The translations under genes and the position numbers were made by a program. Positions 34,586-43,280 of a DNA stretch of 64,000 nt are shown here, piece by piece (within the stretch, counting starts at the first letter, position 1; every line of letters starts with the position of its first letter). The notes beneath the pieces were generated by a model. It did no database searches. It saw nothing but the letters and a program-made list of their open reading frames with translations, and was not told the DNA's origin. The stretch comes from Paenibacillus sp. Soil750 (GTDB taxonomy: Bacteria; Bacillota; Bacilli; Paenibacillales; NBRC-103111): the NCBI RefSeq assembly GCF_001428045.1, contig NZ_LMSD01000010.1, forward strand, positions 218,544 to 282,543, written 5' to 3'.

Positions 34586-37500
34586 ATGTTGAGAGACTTA
34601 TTGAACAATTTCTCGCTTGTTGCCGTATTTGTTTTTATATCGATTCAAATTTTTTACTCCCCCAAATTACAAAAAGCAGCAAGATGGAAATTTCAGATAT
34701 GGGCAGGCATAACACACGGACTTTTCGGAGTTATGCTTGCTTATACTGGAGTCCATGTGAGTGAACGGCATATTCTAGATTTGAAAGCGATTGCAATTCT
34801 GATGGCTACCTTCATTGGTGGGGGCCTTTCTGGTTTTATTACGACGGTTGTCATCATTATTGGCCGGACGATGATCGATCCAGCGGTTTTATTTCGCGTA
34901 TCGCTGCTAGGCTTCATTATTTATGTGGGTTGTGTGCTTATTCATTATTACATCCGAGACTATTGGAAGAAATGGATGCTGCTCGCATTATGTCCTGTCA
35001 GCGTGTTATTCGTTGATATGGTTCTTATTTATAAGCTTCCTGCTATGGAGCTTGTCATTCCGAATTTACTTTTGCATTTAGGGGCGGGCATGTTCGTTGC
35101 AGGACTTATTCGCTATTTCTTGCGCTCCGAGGAGCTGAAAAGGCAAGTACGGCAGATACAGCAGGAGCTTTCTGATATTCTTCGTTTTCAACCTGGCCTT
35201 ACATTTAAGCTCAAAAAAATACAGAATTCCTTGGTATATACGATCATTGATGGTCAATTATTGCATCAGCTCGGGATTAAGCCAGATGACTATTTCTACA
35301 AGAATGTGTATGCGATTCCATCCTACTCGGAAGACATTGCGCAATTCTTGCAATCCAAATATGAAGAAGCCTACCGAGGAAATCAAGTCGCCTATGAAAT
35401 GGATGTGCGTGGAAAAATCATTTTCACGACATTACAGCCTGTTTTCGATGGCGCAGAGGTGGTTGAAGTCATAGGCTCGGCGACGGATGTTACGGAGAAG
35501 AGTCTGGCAGAACGTCGGATTCAGGAAAGTGAAGAGCGGAATCGGATTCTCGTAGAGAACTCGCAGGAGGGCATTCTAGGTTTCACAACGGAAGGCGAAA
35601 TTACGTCAGTGAATCAAGCGGCATGTCATCTATCACAAACCAGAGCTGAGGACATGCTGGGTCTTCCAATGACTGCTTTTTTACCCGTATCCGAGCAGGA
35701 GCTTTGGGAGCAGCACTTTCAAGAAGTGCTAACGAGTGGTGATAATGTGAGATTCGAAATCGCGATTCCTTCGTCGGAGGGGCCAAGAAGAGACTATCGG
35801 GTAACACTTTCAGCCTATCATCATGCCTCTGGTGAAGTGAAAGGGATTGTGGGTACGATTCACGATTTTACTGAAGCCTCTATGCGCCATGCAGCTGATC
35901 AAGCCAATCAAGCGAAGAGTCATTTTATTGCCAAAATGAGTCATGAAATCCGAACGCCTTTGAATGGGATTATCGGGCTATCTCAACTGTTAGGGAAGAC
36001 GCCGCTCTCCGAGCACCAGAAGGATTACTTAACCAATATTACCTCTTCTTCGCATACGTTGTTAGGTATTATTAATGATGTGTTGGATTTTTCCAAAGTT
36101 GAAGCAGGTAAATTAGAGGTGGAACGGACGAGCTTTAATCTGGACGAGCTGTTGAAGGAGCTTTCCAGTATTTGCAGTGTACTATCGAAGAGCCAACCCA
36201 TAGAGCTTATTTTCAGTACGCCTGCTGAGCTGCCCAGACGACTTCTCGGAGATCCACTTCGGTTGAAGCAAGTTTTACTGAACCTTTGCAGCAATGCCAT
36301 TAAATTTACACGTGCAGGTTATGTGATGCTTCACATTGAGCTGGTGCCACAGACATCCAGTGAGGAAATGATGCTGCGATTTAGCGTCGAAGACTCGGGG
36401 ATTGGTATTTCAGCTGATCGGCTTTCTTACATTTTTGAACCTTTCTCTCAGGCGGATGGATCAACGAGCCGTGAGTATGGAGGAACTGGTCTGGGACTGC
36501 CGATCAGCCAACATTTGATCACGCTAATGGGCGGTGTGCTCCAAGCAGAAAGTATAATGGGAAGCGGGAGCCGTTTCACATTTGCTTTACCTTTTCAAAT
36601 CATTGAGCAAGACGATCCTGATGAGTGGGATATTGGAGAGGGAAATGAGCCATATGGCGTGTTGGTTGTTGAGGATCATCCCCTTATGCGAAACAGCTTA
36701 CAGGATATTTTAGAATCAATTGCACTCATCGTAACAACGGTTCCTTCTTGGGATTCGTTGTTCAAAAGGCTAGGCGGAAAAGAAGAAGGGGCAGATGAAT
36801 TCCATTGTCTCGTCTTGGATATGGAAAGCGATGATATGTATGGCCTAGAAACATGGGATACACTCCTCGCTTTAATTCATAGAGATCGAACGCGCTTAAT
36901 TTGTCTGACATCCTCTATGGGGAAGGAAGAGCTGCTTACACTCCCTGAGGAGATAAGGCCTGATGCCGTATTGGTTAAACCGATTAGTCGACTAGAGCTG
37001 TACCAGACGTTGGAATATTTGTTCCATCCTATGCATGAATCGCGGGTAACTGAGCAAGGATCGATGCCCAATCCTTCTGCTACAGTGGAGGAATGGGGAC
37101 ACATTTTACTCGTTGAGGACAATGAAATTAATCAACAAGTGGCCATGGAGCTGCTCGAGGAGCGGGGCTACAGAGTCACGCTAACGACAAATGGTCAAGA
37201 AGCGCTCGACAAGCTGGAAAAAGGCGAATTTGCCTTGGTCCTCATGGATATTCATATGCCAGTTATGGATGGTGTAGAGGCGACCAAACTTCTGCGTTTG
37301 AACCCAAAATTTCGCGAAATACCGGTCATCGGGCTTACAGCTAACGTGGTTAAACAAGACCAAGAAGCGTACGTCCGAGTGGGCATGAACGATGTGATAA
37401 GCAAACCGCTGGATGTGAAGTTGCTATTTCGAGTCATTCACAAATGGATGGACCCCGAGAAGAAGAAGGAGCGAGAGCGAAACTTCAAGGAACCTCAACC

Positions 37501-37861
37501 TGTTAGCGGAGAAGAGATCCCGTATTACCAAGGTATCGCCGCGATAGACTGGGAGGGAGCTTTGGCCCGAGTGGAGGGTAAAGAGAGTATTCTTCTCGTC
37601 ATGCTGCAGCTGTTCAAGAAAAATTACAGTGACTTCGCAGATCTGCTCCGGATCAATCACCGTGAAGGGGATTGGGTCGCTGCCAAACGAGCTGCGCATA
37701 CGCTAATCGGAGTAGCAGGCAGCCTATCGGCGATAACACTGCATGCGGGAGCAGTGAAGCTCCAATCAACAATTCTCCTGAATGAGAATTATGAGGATCA
37801 AATTGCCGAGATCGCAGCAGAAATTGAACGCATTATCGTTTGTATTCCGGATGAAGCGTAA
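34586..37861 (+). CDS. Hybrid sensor histidine kinase (5TMR-LYT, PAS, HisKA, HATPase, REC, REC, HPt)
   Basis: 1091-aa membrane sensor. The first about 190 residues hold five to six membrane helices of the LytS-type 5TMR module. Two PAS-like domains follow (about 205-310, 320-440), then HisKA with His about 453 in KMSHEIRTPLNG, HATPase (NAIKFT, DSGIGI, GTGLGLPIS), a first receiver (about 690-805) with the less usual LVLDMES phosphoacceptor region, a canonical second receiver (LLVEDN, LVLMDIHMPVMDG), and a C-terminal HPt (His about 1037 in AAHTLIGVAG). GGGGTGAG precedes the ATG. It contains a full internal phosphorelay; no separate response regulator is adjacent. Confidence 0.92.
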   Translation: MLRDLLNNFSLVAVFVFISIQIFYSPKLQKAARWKFQIWAGITHGLFGVMLAYTGVHVSERHILDLKAIAILMATFIGGGLSGFITTVVIIIGRTMIDPAVLFRVSLLGFIIYVGCVLIHYYIRDYWKKWMLLALCPVSVLFVDMVLIYKLPAMELVIPNLLLHLGAGMFVAGLIRYFLRSEELKRQVRQIQQELSDILRFQPGLTFKLKKIQNSLVYTIIDGQLLHQLGIKPDDYFYKNVYAIPSYSEDIAQFLQSKYEEAYRGNQVAYEMDVRGKIIFTTLQPVFDGAEVVEVIGSATDVTEKSLAERRIQESEERNRILVENSQEGILGFTTEGEITSVNQAACHLSQTRAEDMLGLPMTAFLPVSEQELWEQHFQEVLTSGDNVRFEIAIPSSEGPRRDYRVTLSAYHHASGEVKGIVGTIHDFTEASMRHAADQANQAKSHFIAKMSHEIRTPLNGIIGLSQLLGKTPLSEHQKDYLTNITSSSHTLLGIINDVLDFSKVEAGKLEVERTSFNLDELLKELSSICSVLSKSQPIELIFSTPAELPRRLLGDPLRLKQVLLNLCSNAIKFTRAGYVMLHIELVPQTSSEEMMLRFSVEDSGIGISADRLSYIFEPFSQADGSTSREYGGTGLGLPISQHLITLMGGVLQAESIMGSGSRFTFALPFQIIEQDDPDEWDIGEGNEPYGVLVVEDHPLMRNSLQDILESIALIVTTVPSWDSLFKRLGGKEEGADEFHCLVLDMESDDMYGLETWDTLLALIHRDRTRLICLTSSMGKEELLTLPEEIRPDAVLVKPISRLELYQTLEYLFHPMHESRVTEQGSMPNPSATVEEWGHILLVEDNEINQQVAMELLEERGYRVTLTTNGQEALDKLEKGEFALVLMDIHMPVMDGVEATKLLRLNPKFREIPVIGLTANVVKQDQEAYVRVGMNDVISKPLDVKLLFRVIHKWMDPEKKKERERNFKEPQPVSGEEIPYYQGIAAIDWEGALARVEGKESILLVMLQLFKKNYSDFADLLRINHREGDWVAAKRAAHTLIGVAGSLSAITLHAGAVKLQSTILLNENYEDQIAEIAAEIERIIVCIPDEA

Positions 37862-37890
37862 GCGGAGATGAACGATCTCTGAAGTAGTAC

Positions 37891-37963
37891 CTTAAGTAGA
37901 CACTCATCATAAACCTCTTATAAAAAAAGGGGGGAGGGATGAGGATAGACTTAAGTTTTTTTT
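37891..37963 (+). terminator. Terminator of the hybrid kinase gene
   Basis: CTTAAGT (37891-37897) pairs with ACTTAAG (37949-37955) and CTCATC with GATGAG inside, followed by T8. The loop holds A7G6AGGG and an ATG, a perfect-looking ribosome site with a 16-codon frame (37939-37989). Confidence 0.75.
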
Positions 37964-38044
37964 GTATTGGGCAATACGGGAAGGCTTAAGTATTATTGCT
38001 GTGGAGAGGCAGTGCGAGCTACGGGGAGGAGCGTGCACGATCAT

Positions 38045-38245
38045 TAAACGCTAACGGCCACCACAGCCGTTAATTGACCAAACACAGCCCCTTTCCTAGG
38101 CTAACGGCCACTGCGGCCGCTATTTCGCCCAAAACCCCTGATTCTAGCCCGATTTCCACTCCATTGCGTACGCTGTGTCCGTTAGCGAATCAGGAGCATC
38201 GAATTCTAGCAAATAGCGTCTCCTATGTCCGTTAACCGTCCGCTC
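38045..38245. repeat. Tandem degenerate intergenic repeat (CTAACGGCC units)
   Basis: Units of about 50 bp begin with CTAACGGCCACCACAGCCG, CTAACGGCCACTGCGGCCGC and, inverted, the complement of GCTAACGGACACAGCGTACG and GTTAACGGACATAGGAGACG. The units share GCTATTT and CTAG/GAAT words. There is no reading frame. They look like a dispersed extragenic palindromic family. The 37990-38044 and 38246-38297 flanks show no gene. Confidence 0.55.
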
Positions 38246-38297
38246 GCATGCCGCCGTCCCGCTCACCGTCCCGCTCACCCGTCCCGCCGTCCAACAA

Positions 38298-38960
38298 TCA
38301 AAGCCTCAACTGATACGTACGATATCGCTGCCGTCCTCCTTCTACAATTAAGATTTGCTTCTCAACGAGTTGATGCAAAATCCGCCTTGTATGGCGATCG
38401 GAGAGTCGAAGGTGTTCAGCAATTTCCATCGGTGTAATGGGCCGAAGCAAACGACGAGCAAAACGCACTACTTCTGACTCTGCCCAATTCAAGCCAGCTG
38501 ACACATCAGCTGAAAGGAATTTTCCGACGAATGACAGGATAAGCTGTTGGCATTGCTTCGGATCTTCTTGGATGGACAAATAAGCAATTGGCATAAAAGT
38601 CCACCCATCAGGGGTTAGCAAGCTATGCCGCATACATAAATCCTTAAATCTTCTAACATCAAGATCTCTTGCATGCGATCCAAATCCCTGTATTTCGATC
38701 CCTCCTTTTGCGCCTCCAGGCATATAGGCAAGATCCAGATACCGGTAGCCATTATTGAAATCGCGTACCTCCCACTCGGGATATAAGTGATTGAAATTAC
38801 CAATGGCAGGAAACCAAATGTAACGTAAAAACGCAATGGTTCCGTGGCCCAATCCTTTCTCTAACAATTCGAGCCTTCGATGATTTACAGTCCCAGTACT
38901 AGTTCTAGCGTGCTCGATCATCGCCTGTATCCATTCGTTATATTTTTGCTCAAATGACAT
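38298..38960 (-). CDS. PD-(D/E)XK-like protein with C-terminal winged helix
   Basis: 220 aa. The middle part reads YLDLAYMPGGAKGGIEIQGF: an Asp, a turn, then E-x-Q after a hydrophobic strand, as in PD-(D/E)XK nucleases of the Vsr/DUF559 type. The last about 60 residues (ITPMEIAEHLRLSDRHTRRI, HQLVEKQILIVEGGRQRY) form a winged helix. There is no partner methylase. It could be a DNA-binding regulator with a decayed nuclease fold or an active nuclease. I do not know a named family; monocistronic. Confidence 0.65.
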   Translation of the reverse strand: MSFEQKYNEWIQAMIEHARTSTGTVNHRRLELLEKGLGHGTIAFLRYIWFPAIGNFNHLYPEWEVRDFNNGYRYLDLAYMPGGAKGGIEIQGFGSHARDLDVRRFKDLCMRHSLLTPDGWTFMPIAYLSIQEDPKQCQQLILSFVGKFLSADVSAGLNWAESEVVRFARRLLRPITPMEIAEHLRLSDRHTRRILHQLVEKQILIVEGGRQRYRTYQLRL

Positions 38961-38991
38961 TCTCTCAGCCTCCAGTTAATCGTCCATAAAC

Positions 38992-39050
38992 AAACAAAAA
39001 CCGTTCCACCGCATAGCTCATATTGAGCGTTATGCAATGAAACGGCGTGT
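38992..39050 (-). terminator. Terminator of the uxu operon
   Basis: On the minus strand CCGTTTCATTGCATA pairs imperfectly with TATGCGGTGGAACGG, closed by GCTC/GAGC, and is followed by TTTTTGTTTG. It lies after the mannonate oxidoreductase gene. Confidence 0.75.
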
Positions 39051-39119
39051 GCTTCACTCCGTCTACCTTATTAAAATGAGTATAAAAGAAAAAGGCTCGG
39101 ATTACTACAATGACTAAAA

Positions 39120-39974
39120 CTAAACGCCAGAATAAGCCATGAATCCGCCATCCACAGGGATCGTTGTACCCGTAACGAAGCGGGACATATCGGAATCAGC
39201 CAGCCACAGCAACGTTCCTAGTAAATCCTCCGGCTTGCCGAAGCGGCGCATCGGGGTATGAGCAATGATTTTATGAGAGCGGTCCGTCAGACTGCCATCC
39301 TCTTTCATTAACAATTTGGCATTCTGCTCCGTCAAAAAGAACCCAGGTGCAATGGCATTCACACGAATACCGCTTTCTGCCAAATGAACAGCTAGCCATT
39401 TCGTAAAGTTATCGATAGCCGCTTTGGCTGCGCTGTATGCAGGAACTTTCGTCATGGGTGAAGGTGCGCTCATGGATGAGATATTGATGACTGTTGCACC
39501 CGTTTTGCCATGCATATGCTTAGTGAACACTTGCGTAGGAATTAAGGTGCCCACGAAATTAAGATCCAGCACGTTGCGGAATCCAGAGATGCTTAGATCA
39601 TAAAAGGATTGCACATCCGGATTCGCCACATCTTCCATTTTGAAAATCTCGTTCGTCGTATTCGCGCTGGCATGGTTACCGCCCGCACCATTAATGAGAA
39701 TATCACAGGTACCCAGCAATTCAATCACGGATGCTGCAGCTTGCTCCACACTTTCAGCTACAGTGACATCGCAGGCAACGGCAATCGCTTCGCCACCAGC
39801 GGCCTCAATTTCACGAACCACAGCTAACCCTTTCTCATGCGTACGATTCAGAATGGCAATGCGTGCACCTTGTCTAGCTAATTCTAATGCCATCACGCGG
39901 CATAATACGCCAGCGCCTCCAGTAATCACAACGACCTTCCCTTGCAGGGAAGGGAAATTAGTTAATCCGCTCAT
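39120..39974 (-). CDS. uxuB: D-mannonate oxidoreductase, SDR type (fructuronate reductase)
   Basis: 284-aa short-chain dehydrogenase. It should interconvert D-fructuronate and D-mannonate with NAD(H), upstream of mannonate dehydratase in glucuronate catabolism. The nucleotide loop reads TGGAGVLCR, the form typical of Firmicutes mannonate oxidoreductases (YjmF-like) rather than the usual GxxxGxG. NNAG is represented by INGAGG, and the catalytic YxxxK is in [12 protein letters not shown]. The start overlaps the end of uxuA by 17 bp, so translation is coupled. Other SDR sugar-acid reductases are possible alternatives. Confidence 0.82.
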   Translation of the reverse strand: MSGLTNFPSLQGKVVVITGGAGVLCRVMALELARQGARIAILNRTHEKGLAVVREIEAAGGEAIAVACDVTVAESVEQAAASVIELLGTCDILINGAGGNHASANTTNEIFKMEDVANPDVQSFYDLSISGFRNVLDLNFVGTLIPTQVFTKHMHGKTGATVINISSMSAPSPMTKVPAYSAAKAAIDNFTKWLAVHLAESGIRVNAIAPGFFLTEQNAKLLMKEDGSLTDRSHKIIAHTPMRRFGKPEDLLGTLLWLADSDMSRFVTGTTIPVDGGFMAYSGV

Positions 39975-41064
39975 ATGCAGTGACAGCTCCTTCTTGTAAA
40001 GTAGCGCTTTGGCGACACAGCATGTCCCAAAGTCCCCATAAATACATGATCCCTAATGCACGATCGTAAAGCCCGTATCCAGGTCTGCAACGTTCATCCC
40101 AAATATGTCGACCATGATCCGGACGGCAAAATCCTTCGTAATTATTCGCATGCAGCGCCTGCACAATGCCTGACATATCAACCGTGCCATCCTGCGTGCG
40201 ATGAGAGGTTTCGATGAAATCACCATTCTCATACAAGCGAACATTCCGCAGATGGGCAAAAGGAATCCGATCCGCGAATTCATGCACGATCGAGACAATA
40301 TCATTGCTCGGGTTCGCACCGAGTGAGCCACTGCACATCGTAAGCCCGTTATACGGGCTGTCATGCAAGGCTAAGAAACGGCGAATGTTCGCTTGGCTCG
40401 TCATCAATCTTGGCAATCCAAAGACGGACCAAGGTGGATCATCCGGGTGAATCGCCATTCGAATGCCGTGCTCGGCGGCCACGGGAATAACTTCATCCAG
40501 GAAGTACTTGAGGTTTGCCCAGAGGTGCTCCTCGGTGACATCCTTATAGGCGTCGAATAGCTCCGTTAAATGAGCAAGTCGTTCGGGCTCCCAGCCTGGC
40601 ATACTGAAATCAGGGTTGGCATTAATCCGTCCCACATGCTCAGAAAGGTCGAGGTTGGCAATTTTACTTTTTTCATAAAATAGTGCCGTCGAGCCGTCTT
40701 CCAGCTCCTTATGTAAATCTGTCCGTACCCAATCGAACACAGGCATGAAATTGTAGCAAATGACTTTAACACCAACTTGCGCTAACGTTGCGATCGTTTT
40801 CTTATAATTAGCGATGTACGTATCGCGACTTGGCAGTCCTAATTTAATATCCTCATGAATGTTGACGCTCTCCACGACCTGCATATGCAGCCCCGCACGA
40901 TCAGCCTCGGCTTTGATTTTCTGAATCTTAGCCATCGGCCATTCTTCACCGGCAGGTACATCATGCAGGGCCCAGACGATACCTTCAACACCAGGAATTT
41001 GTTTAATTTGCTTAAGAGTGACCGTATCGTTGCCCTCTCCAAACCAACGGAATACCATTTTCAT
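39958..41064 (-). CDS. uxuA: Mannonate dehydratase
   Basis: 368-aa enzyme that dehydrates D-mannonate to 2-keto-3-deoxygluconate. Metal- and substrate-site runs are visible: [36 protein letters not shown] and [13 protein letters not shown]. The ATG at 41064 (MKMVFRWFG) is nine bases after GGGAGGCGAG; a longer in-frame ATG at 41085 overlaps this site. Middle gene of a GntR-uxuA-uxuB operon. No kdgK/kdgA is in the window, so later steps are encoded elsewhere. Confidence 0.93.
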   Translation of the reverse strand: MKMVFRWFGEGNDTVTLKQIKQIPGVEGIVWALHDVPAGEEWPMAKIQKIKAEADRAGLHMQVVESVNIHEDIKLGLPSRDTYIANYKKTIATLAQVGVKVICYNFMPVFDWVRTDLHKELEDGSTALFYEKSKIANLDLSEHVGRINANPDFSMPGWEPERLAHLTELFDAYKDVTEEHLWANLKYFLDEVIPVAAEHGIRMAIHPDDPPWSVFGLPRLMTSQANIRRFLALHDSPYNGLTMCSGSLGANPSNDIVSIVHEFADRIPFAHLRNVRLYENGDFIETSHRTQDGTVDMSGIVQALHANNYEGFCRPDHGRHIWDERCRPGYGLYDRALGIMYLWGLWDMLCRQSATLQEGAVTAYERIN

Positions 41065-41094
41065 AGTTGCACACTCGCCTCCCATATAATCAAC

Positions 41095-41772
41095 CTATTT
41101 GAAATAAGTAGGGAACTTCTCTTTTAATAATGCCTGATCGGAGATGCCAACTTGAAGATGCGCGCGAATTAATCGTTCTGCCTTATCGGGCTGTTGCTCT
41201 TTGATGGCCTCCACAATCTGCCCATGCTGCGCATAGAGCTCATCCCAATGATGATCAGTCGCTAAGCGGAGCATACGGGTGCGGTTCAAATGCACATTAA
41301 TTTGCTCAATGACTGCCCAGGTGTTCATTTTCTTGCATCCTTCAAAAATCGTCCGATGAAACTCCTCATCAAGCTCAAACATTTTCTTGAAGTCTTGTTC
41401 ATCCATACACACTTTCTGCGAGGCTAAATTCATTTGAAGCAAGCGCAGGGACTCTTCCGGAAAAGAGAGACAGGCCAAGCGAATGACGGCGCTTTCCAGA
41501 TGTTCGCGAATGAAGCGAGCTTCATCCACCAGTTCCAAATCAATGCGAGAGACAACCGTACCGCGTTGCGGATAAATATCCAGCAAGCCCTCCTGTGCTA
41601 ATTGCACGAAGCTTTCCCGAACAGGTGTCCGACTAACATTGAAGCTTACCGACATTTCTTTCTCCGAAATGGTAGCACCTGGAAGCAGGCTTAAGCTCAG
41701 TATTTGAGCCTTTAGCGTGTGGTAAACAGCATCTCGGGTCGAACTAATCAGAGGTTTTTTGAAGTAATCCAT
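41095..41772 (-). CDS. GntR family regulator (FadR/FCD type), probable uxu regulator
   Basis: 225 aa. N-terminal winged helix (about 10-75: GATISEKEMSVSFNVSRTPV, IYPQRGTVVS) and an all-helical FCD ligand domain (FIREHLESAVIRLA, MFELDEEFHRTIFEG, with HGQIVEAIK carrying a likely metal His). First gene of the uxu operon, 30 bp before uxuA. AAAGGAG precedes the ATG. A perfect 10-2-10 palindrome in the promoter is its probable operator; ligand is presumably a hexuronate or mannonate. Confidence 0.88.
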   Translation of the reverse strand: MDYFKKPLISSTRDAVYHTLKAQILSLSLLPGATISEKEMSVSFNVSRTPVRESFVQLAQEGLLDIYPQRGTVVSRIDLELVDEARFIREHLESAVIRLACLSFPEESLRLLQMNLASQKVCMDEQDFKKMFELDEEFHRTIFEGCKKMNTWAVIEQINVHLNRTRMLRLATDHHWDELYAQHGQIVEAIKEQQPDKAERLIRAHLQVGISDQALLKEKFPTYFK

Positions 41773-41807
41773 GAGGATCTCCTTTGCAAAATGAAGCCTA
41801 AACTTAT

Positions 41808-41829
41808 ACTACCATACTTGTATGGTAGT
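41808..41829. promoter_or_regulatory. Palindromic operator of the uxu operon
   Basis: ACTACCATAC TT GTATGGTAGT is a perfect 10-2-10 inverted repeat, 35-55 bp upstream of the GntR start. It overlaps a TATAAG -10-like element on the minus strand (41803-41808), a position suited to repression by the GntR protein. Confidence 0.75.
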
Positions 41830-41889
41830 GTGGAAGTAAAAAAATGAGTAGCGAGCCTTCGTTGAGTTCGGATCGCTTACCGATTTGAA

Positions 41890-41960
41890 CAAGCACTAAA
41901 AACACCGCATGCAGCTCGTGCTTTCCTCACTAGGAATAACACGAATCACAAGCGGTGTAA
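41890..41960 (-). terminator. Terminator of the ParB-like gene
   Basis: On the minus strand ACACCGC and GCGGTGT close a long stem with inner TCGTG/CACGA pairs, followed by TTTTTAGT. Confidence 0.7.
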
Positions 41961-41967
41961 GTTAATT

Positions 41968-43056
41968 TTAATGAGAGACAGCTAGGCTTTGAACCGTTCT
42001 CCAAGCTTCCAATTGCTTCTCCAACTGCTCCACTAACGTCGAGACGTCTTGGGAGAACTGTTCTCTTTGTTGCTCATTCATACCATCTTGCTCCTGCTGC
42101 AACTCGCTAGAAGTAGGTGGATCGGGAATCGTTTGAAGTAATTGCTGTAGTCTAGCTTGTAAAAGCGATCCGGCAGCAGCAGTTCTAGTTGTATCAGCAG
42201 CTTGCGGTACAGCAAGCTTAGCTTCAACGGATAGCTCCACTTTGTTAACTTCTTTCCCCTGCGCAGATACTTCAACTTCTTGAACCTCAACTTTAATCTT
42301 CTCAGCTTTAGCAGGTGCCTTGGCTGCGATTGGCTTCGCTCGTTCAGCTCGATTGTTCTGGAAAGTAGACCAGGTTTCGATTAATTCAGGCCCTGATTTA
42401 TAGAGCAGCTGCCCCTTGATTCGGTCAGAGATGTCTTTATCCTTAAACATCTTAGCAATTTTCTTCACATCACTGACTGGCATTTCATCACGTGCCATGA
42501 TTAAAGCTAGTGGATCACGATGCTCCAATGGGAGATCCTTCAACGGCAGCAATTGATCCTCGGTAAGCTTGTCCTTGCGAATCTCCGTGCCACCTACGAT
42601 GAGCTTCTTTACAGAATTCCCAAACTTAAGCAGCTCACATTTGTTTTTAATATACGTTTCAGGTTTGCCAAGTTTGCCAGAAAGATATTTAATAGATGAG
42701 CTAAATTTCGCATCATGCATAAGCTTATGAAAGGCCTCAGCTTCCTCAATGGGAGAGAAGCCTTCTCGCGTTAGATTTTCAGCAATCTGCTCCAGATAGA
42801 TTTCCATCTCATCCGTTACCGTTGACACGATGCATGATATGGTTGGAAGCCCTAGCATTTTGGTAGCTTTATATCTGCGATTGCCATAAATGATCTTATA
42901 TCGGTTGTTGGCGGTTGTACGAACTTTGATCGGAGAGAGTAAGCCAATTTCCCCAATGCTTTTCATTAATTCTTGCAGTGCTTCTTCATCGAACTGGTAG
43001 CGGGGCTGGTCCGTGTCCTCATCAATGAGATGCATAGAAATGTTATGTATGTCCAT
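41968..43056 (-). CDS. Orphan ParB/Spo0J-like protein
   Basis: 362 aa. The N-terminal ParB domain (about 1-95) has DQPRYQFDEEALQELMKSI, then GNRRYKA in place of the usual GERRYRA CTP-binding box, and IAENLTREGFSPIEEAEAF. A helix-turn-helix region (about 105-190) and a Glu/Gln-rich, probably coiled-coil C-terminus follow. Canonical Spo0J is shorter and lies next to soj near the origin; here there is no ParA partner. Noc, plasmid remnants or a chromosomal specialised ParB are possible. The ATG at 43056 fits GGAG better than the one two codons earlier (43062). Confidence 0.82.
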   Translation of the reverse strand: MDIHNISMHLIDEDTDQPRYQFDEEALQELMKSIGEIGLLSPIKVRTTANNRYKIIYGNRRYKATKMLGLPTISCIVSTVTDEMEIYLEQIAENLTREGFSPIEEAEAFHKLMHDAKFSSSIKYLSGKLGKPETYIKNKCELLKFGNSVKKLIVGGTEIRKDKLTEDQLLPLKDLPLEHRDPLALIMARDEMPVSDVKKIAKMFKDKDISDRIKGQLLYKSGPELIETWSTFQNNRAERAKPIAAKAPAKAEKIKVEVQEVEVSAQGKEVNKVELSVEAKLAVPQAADTTRTAAAGSLLQARLQQLLQTIPDPPTSSELQQEQDGMNEQQREQFSQDVSTLVEQLEKQLEAWRTVQSLAVSH

Positions 43057-43280
43057 CTTCATGTCTCCATTCGTTCAGGGTCATATGTCTAATTATATAT
43101 CAAGGATGAAAGTGTGGGAACGCCAATTCGCTAGAAAGGATTTGGAAGGGATTGGTAGGGGCATCACGGACAACCCCGGAGGCAAATAAATGTATTGCCA
43201 GTAAGGGAGAGGAGATGAAATAATAGAGAAAGATGTCGAATAATGTTCCTGCTTCAAGTCAAATTTGGGAGGAGAGACCT

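Noticed and set aside
38045..38245. CRISPR array
   Set aside because: Units are degenerate, inverted as well as direct, and lack unique spacers of constant length; no cas genes.
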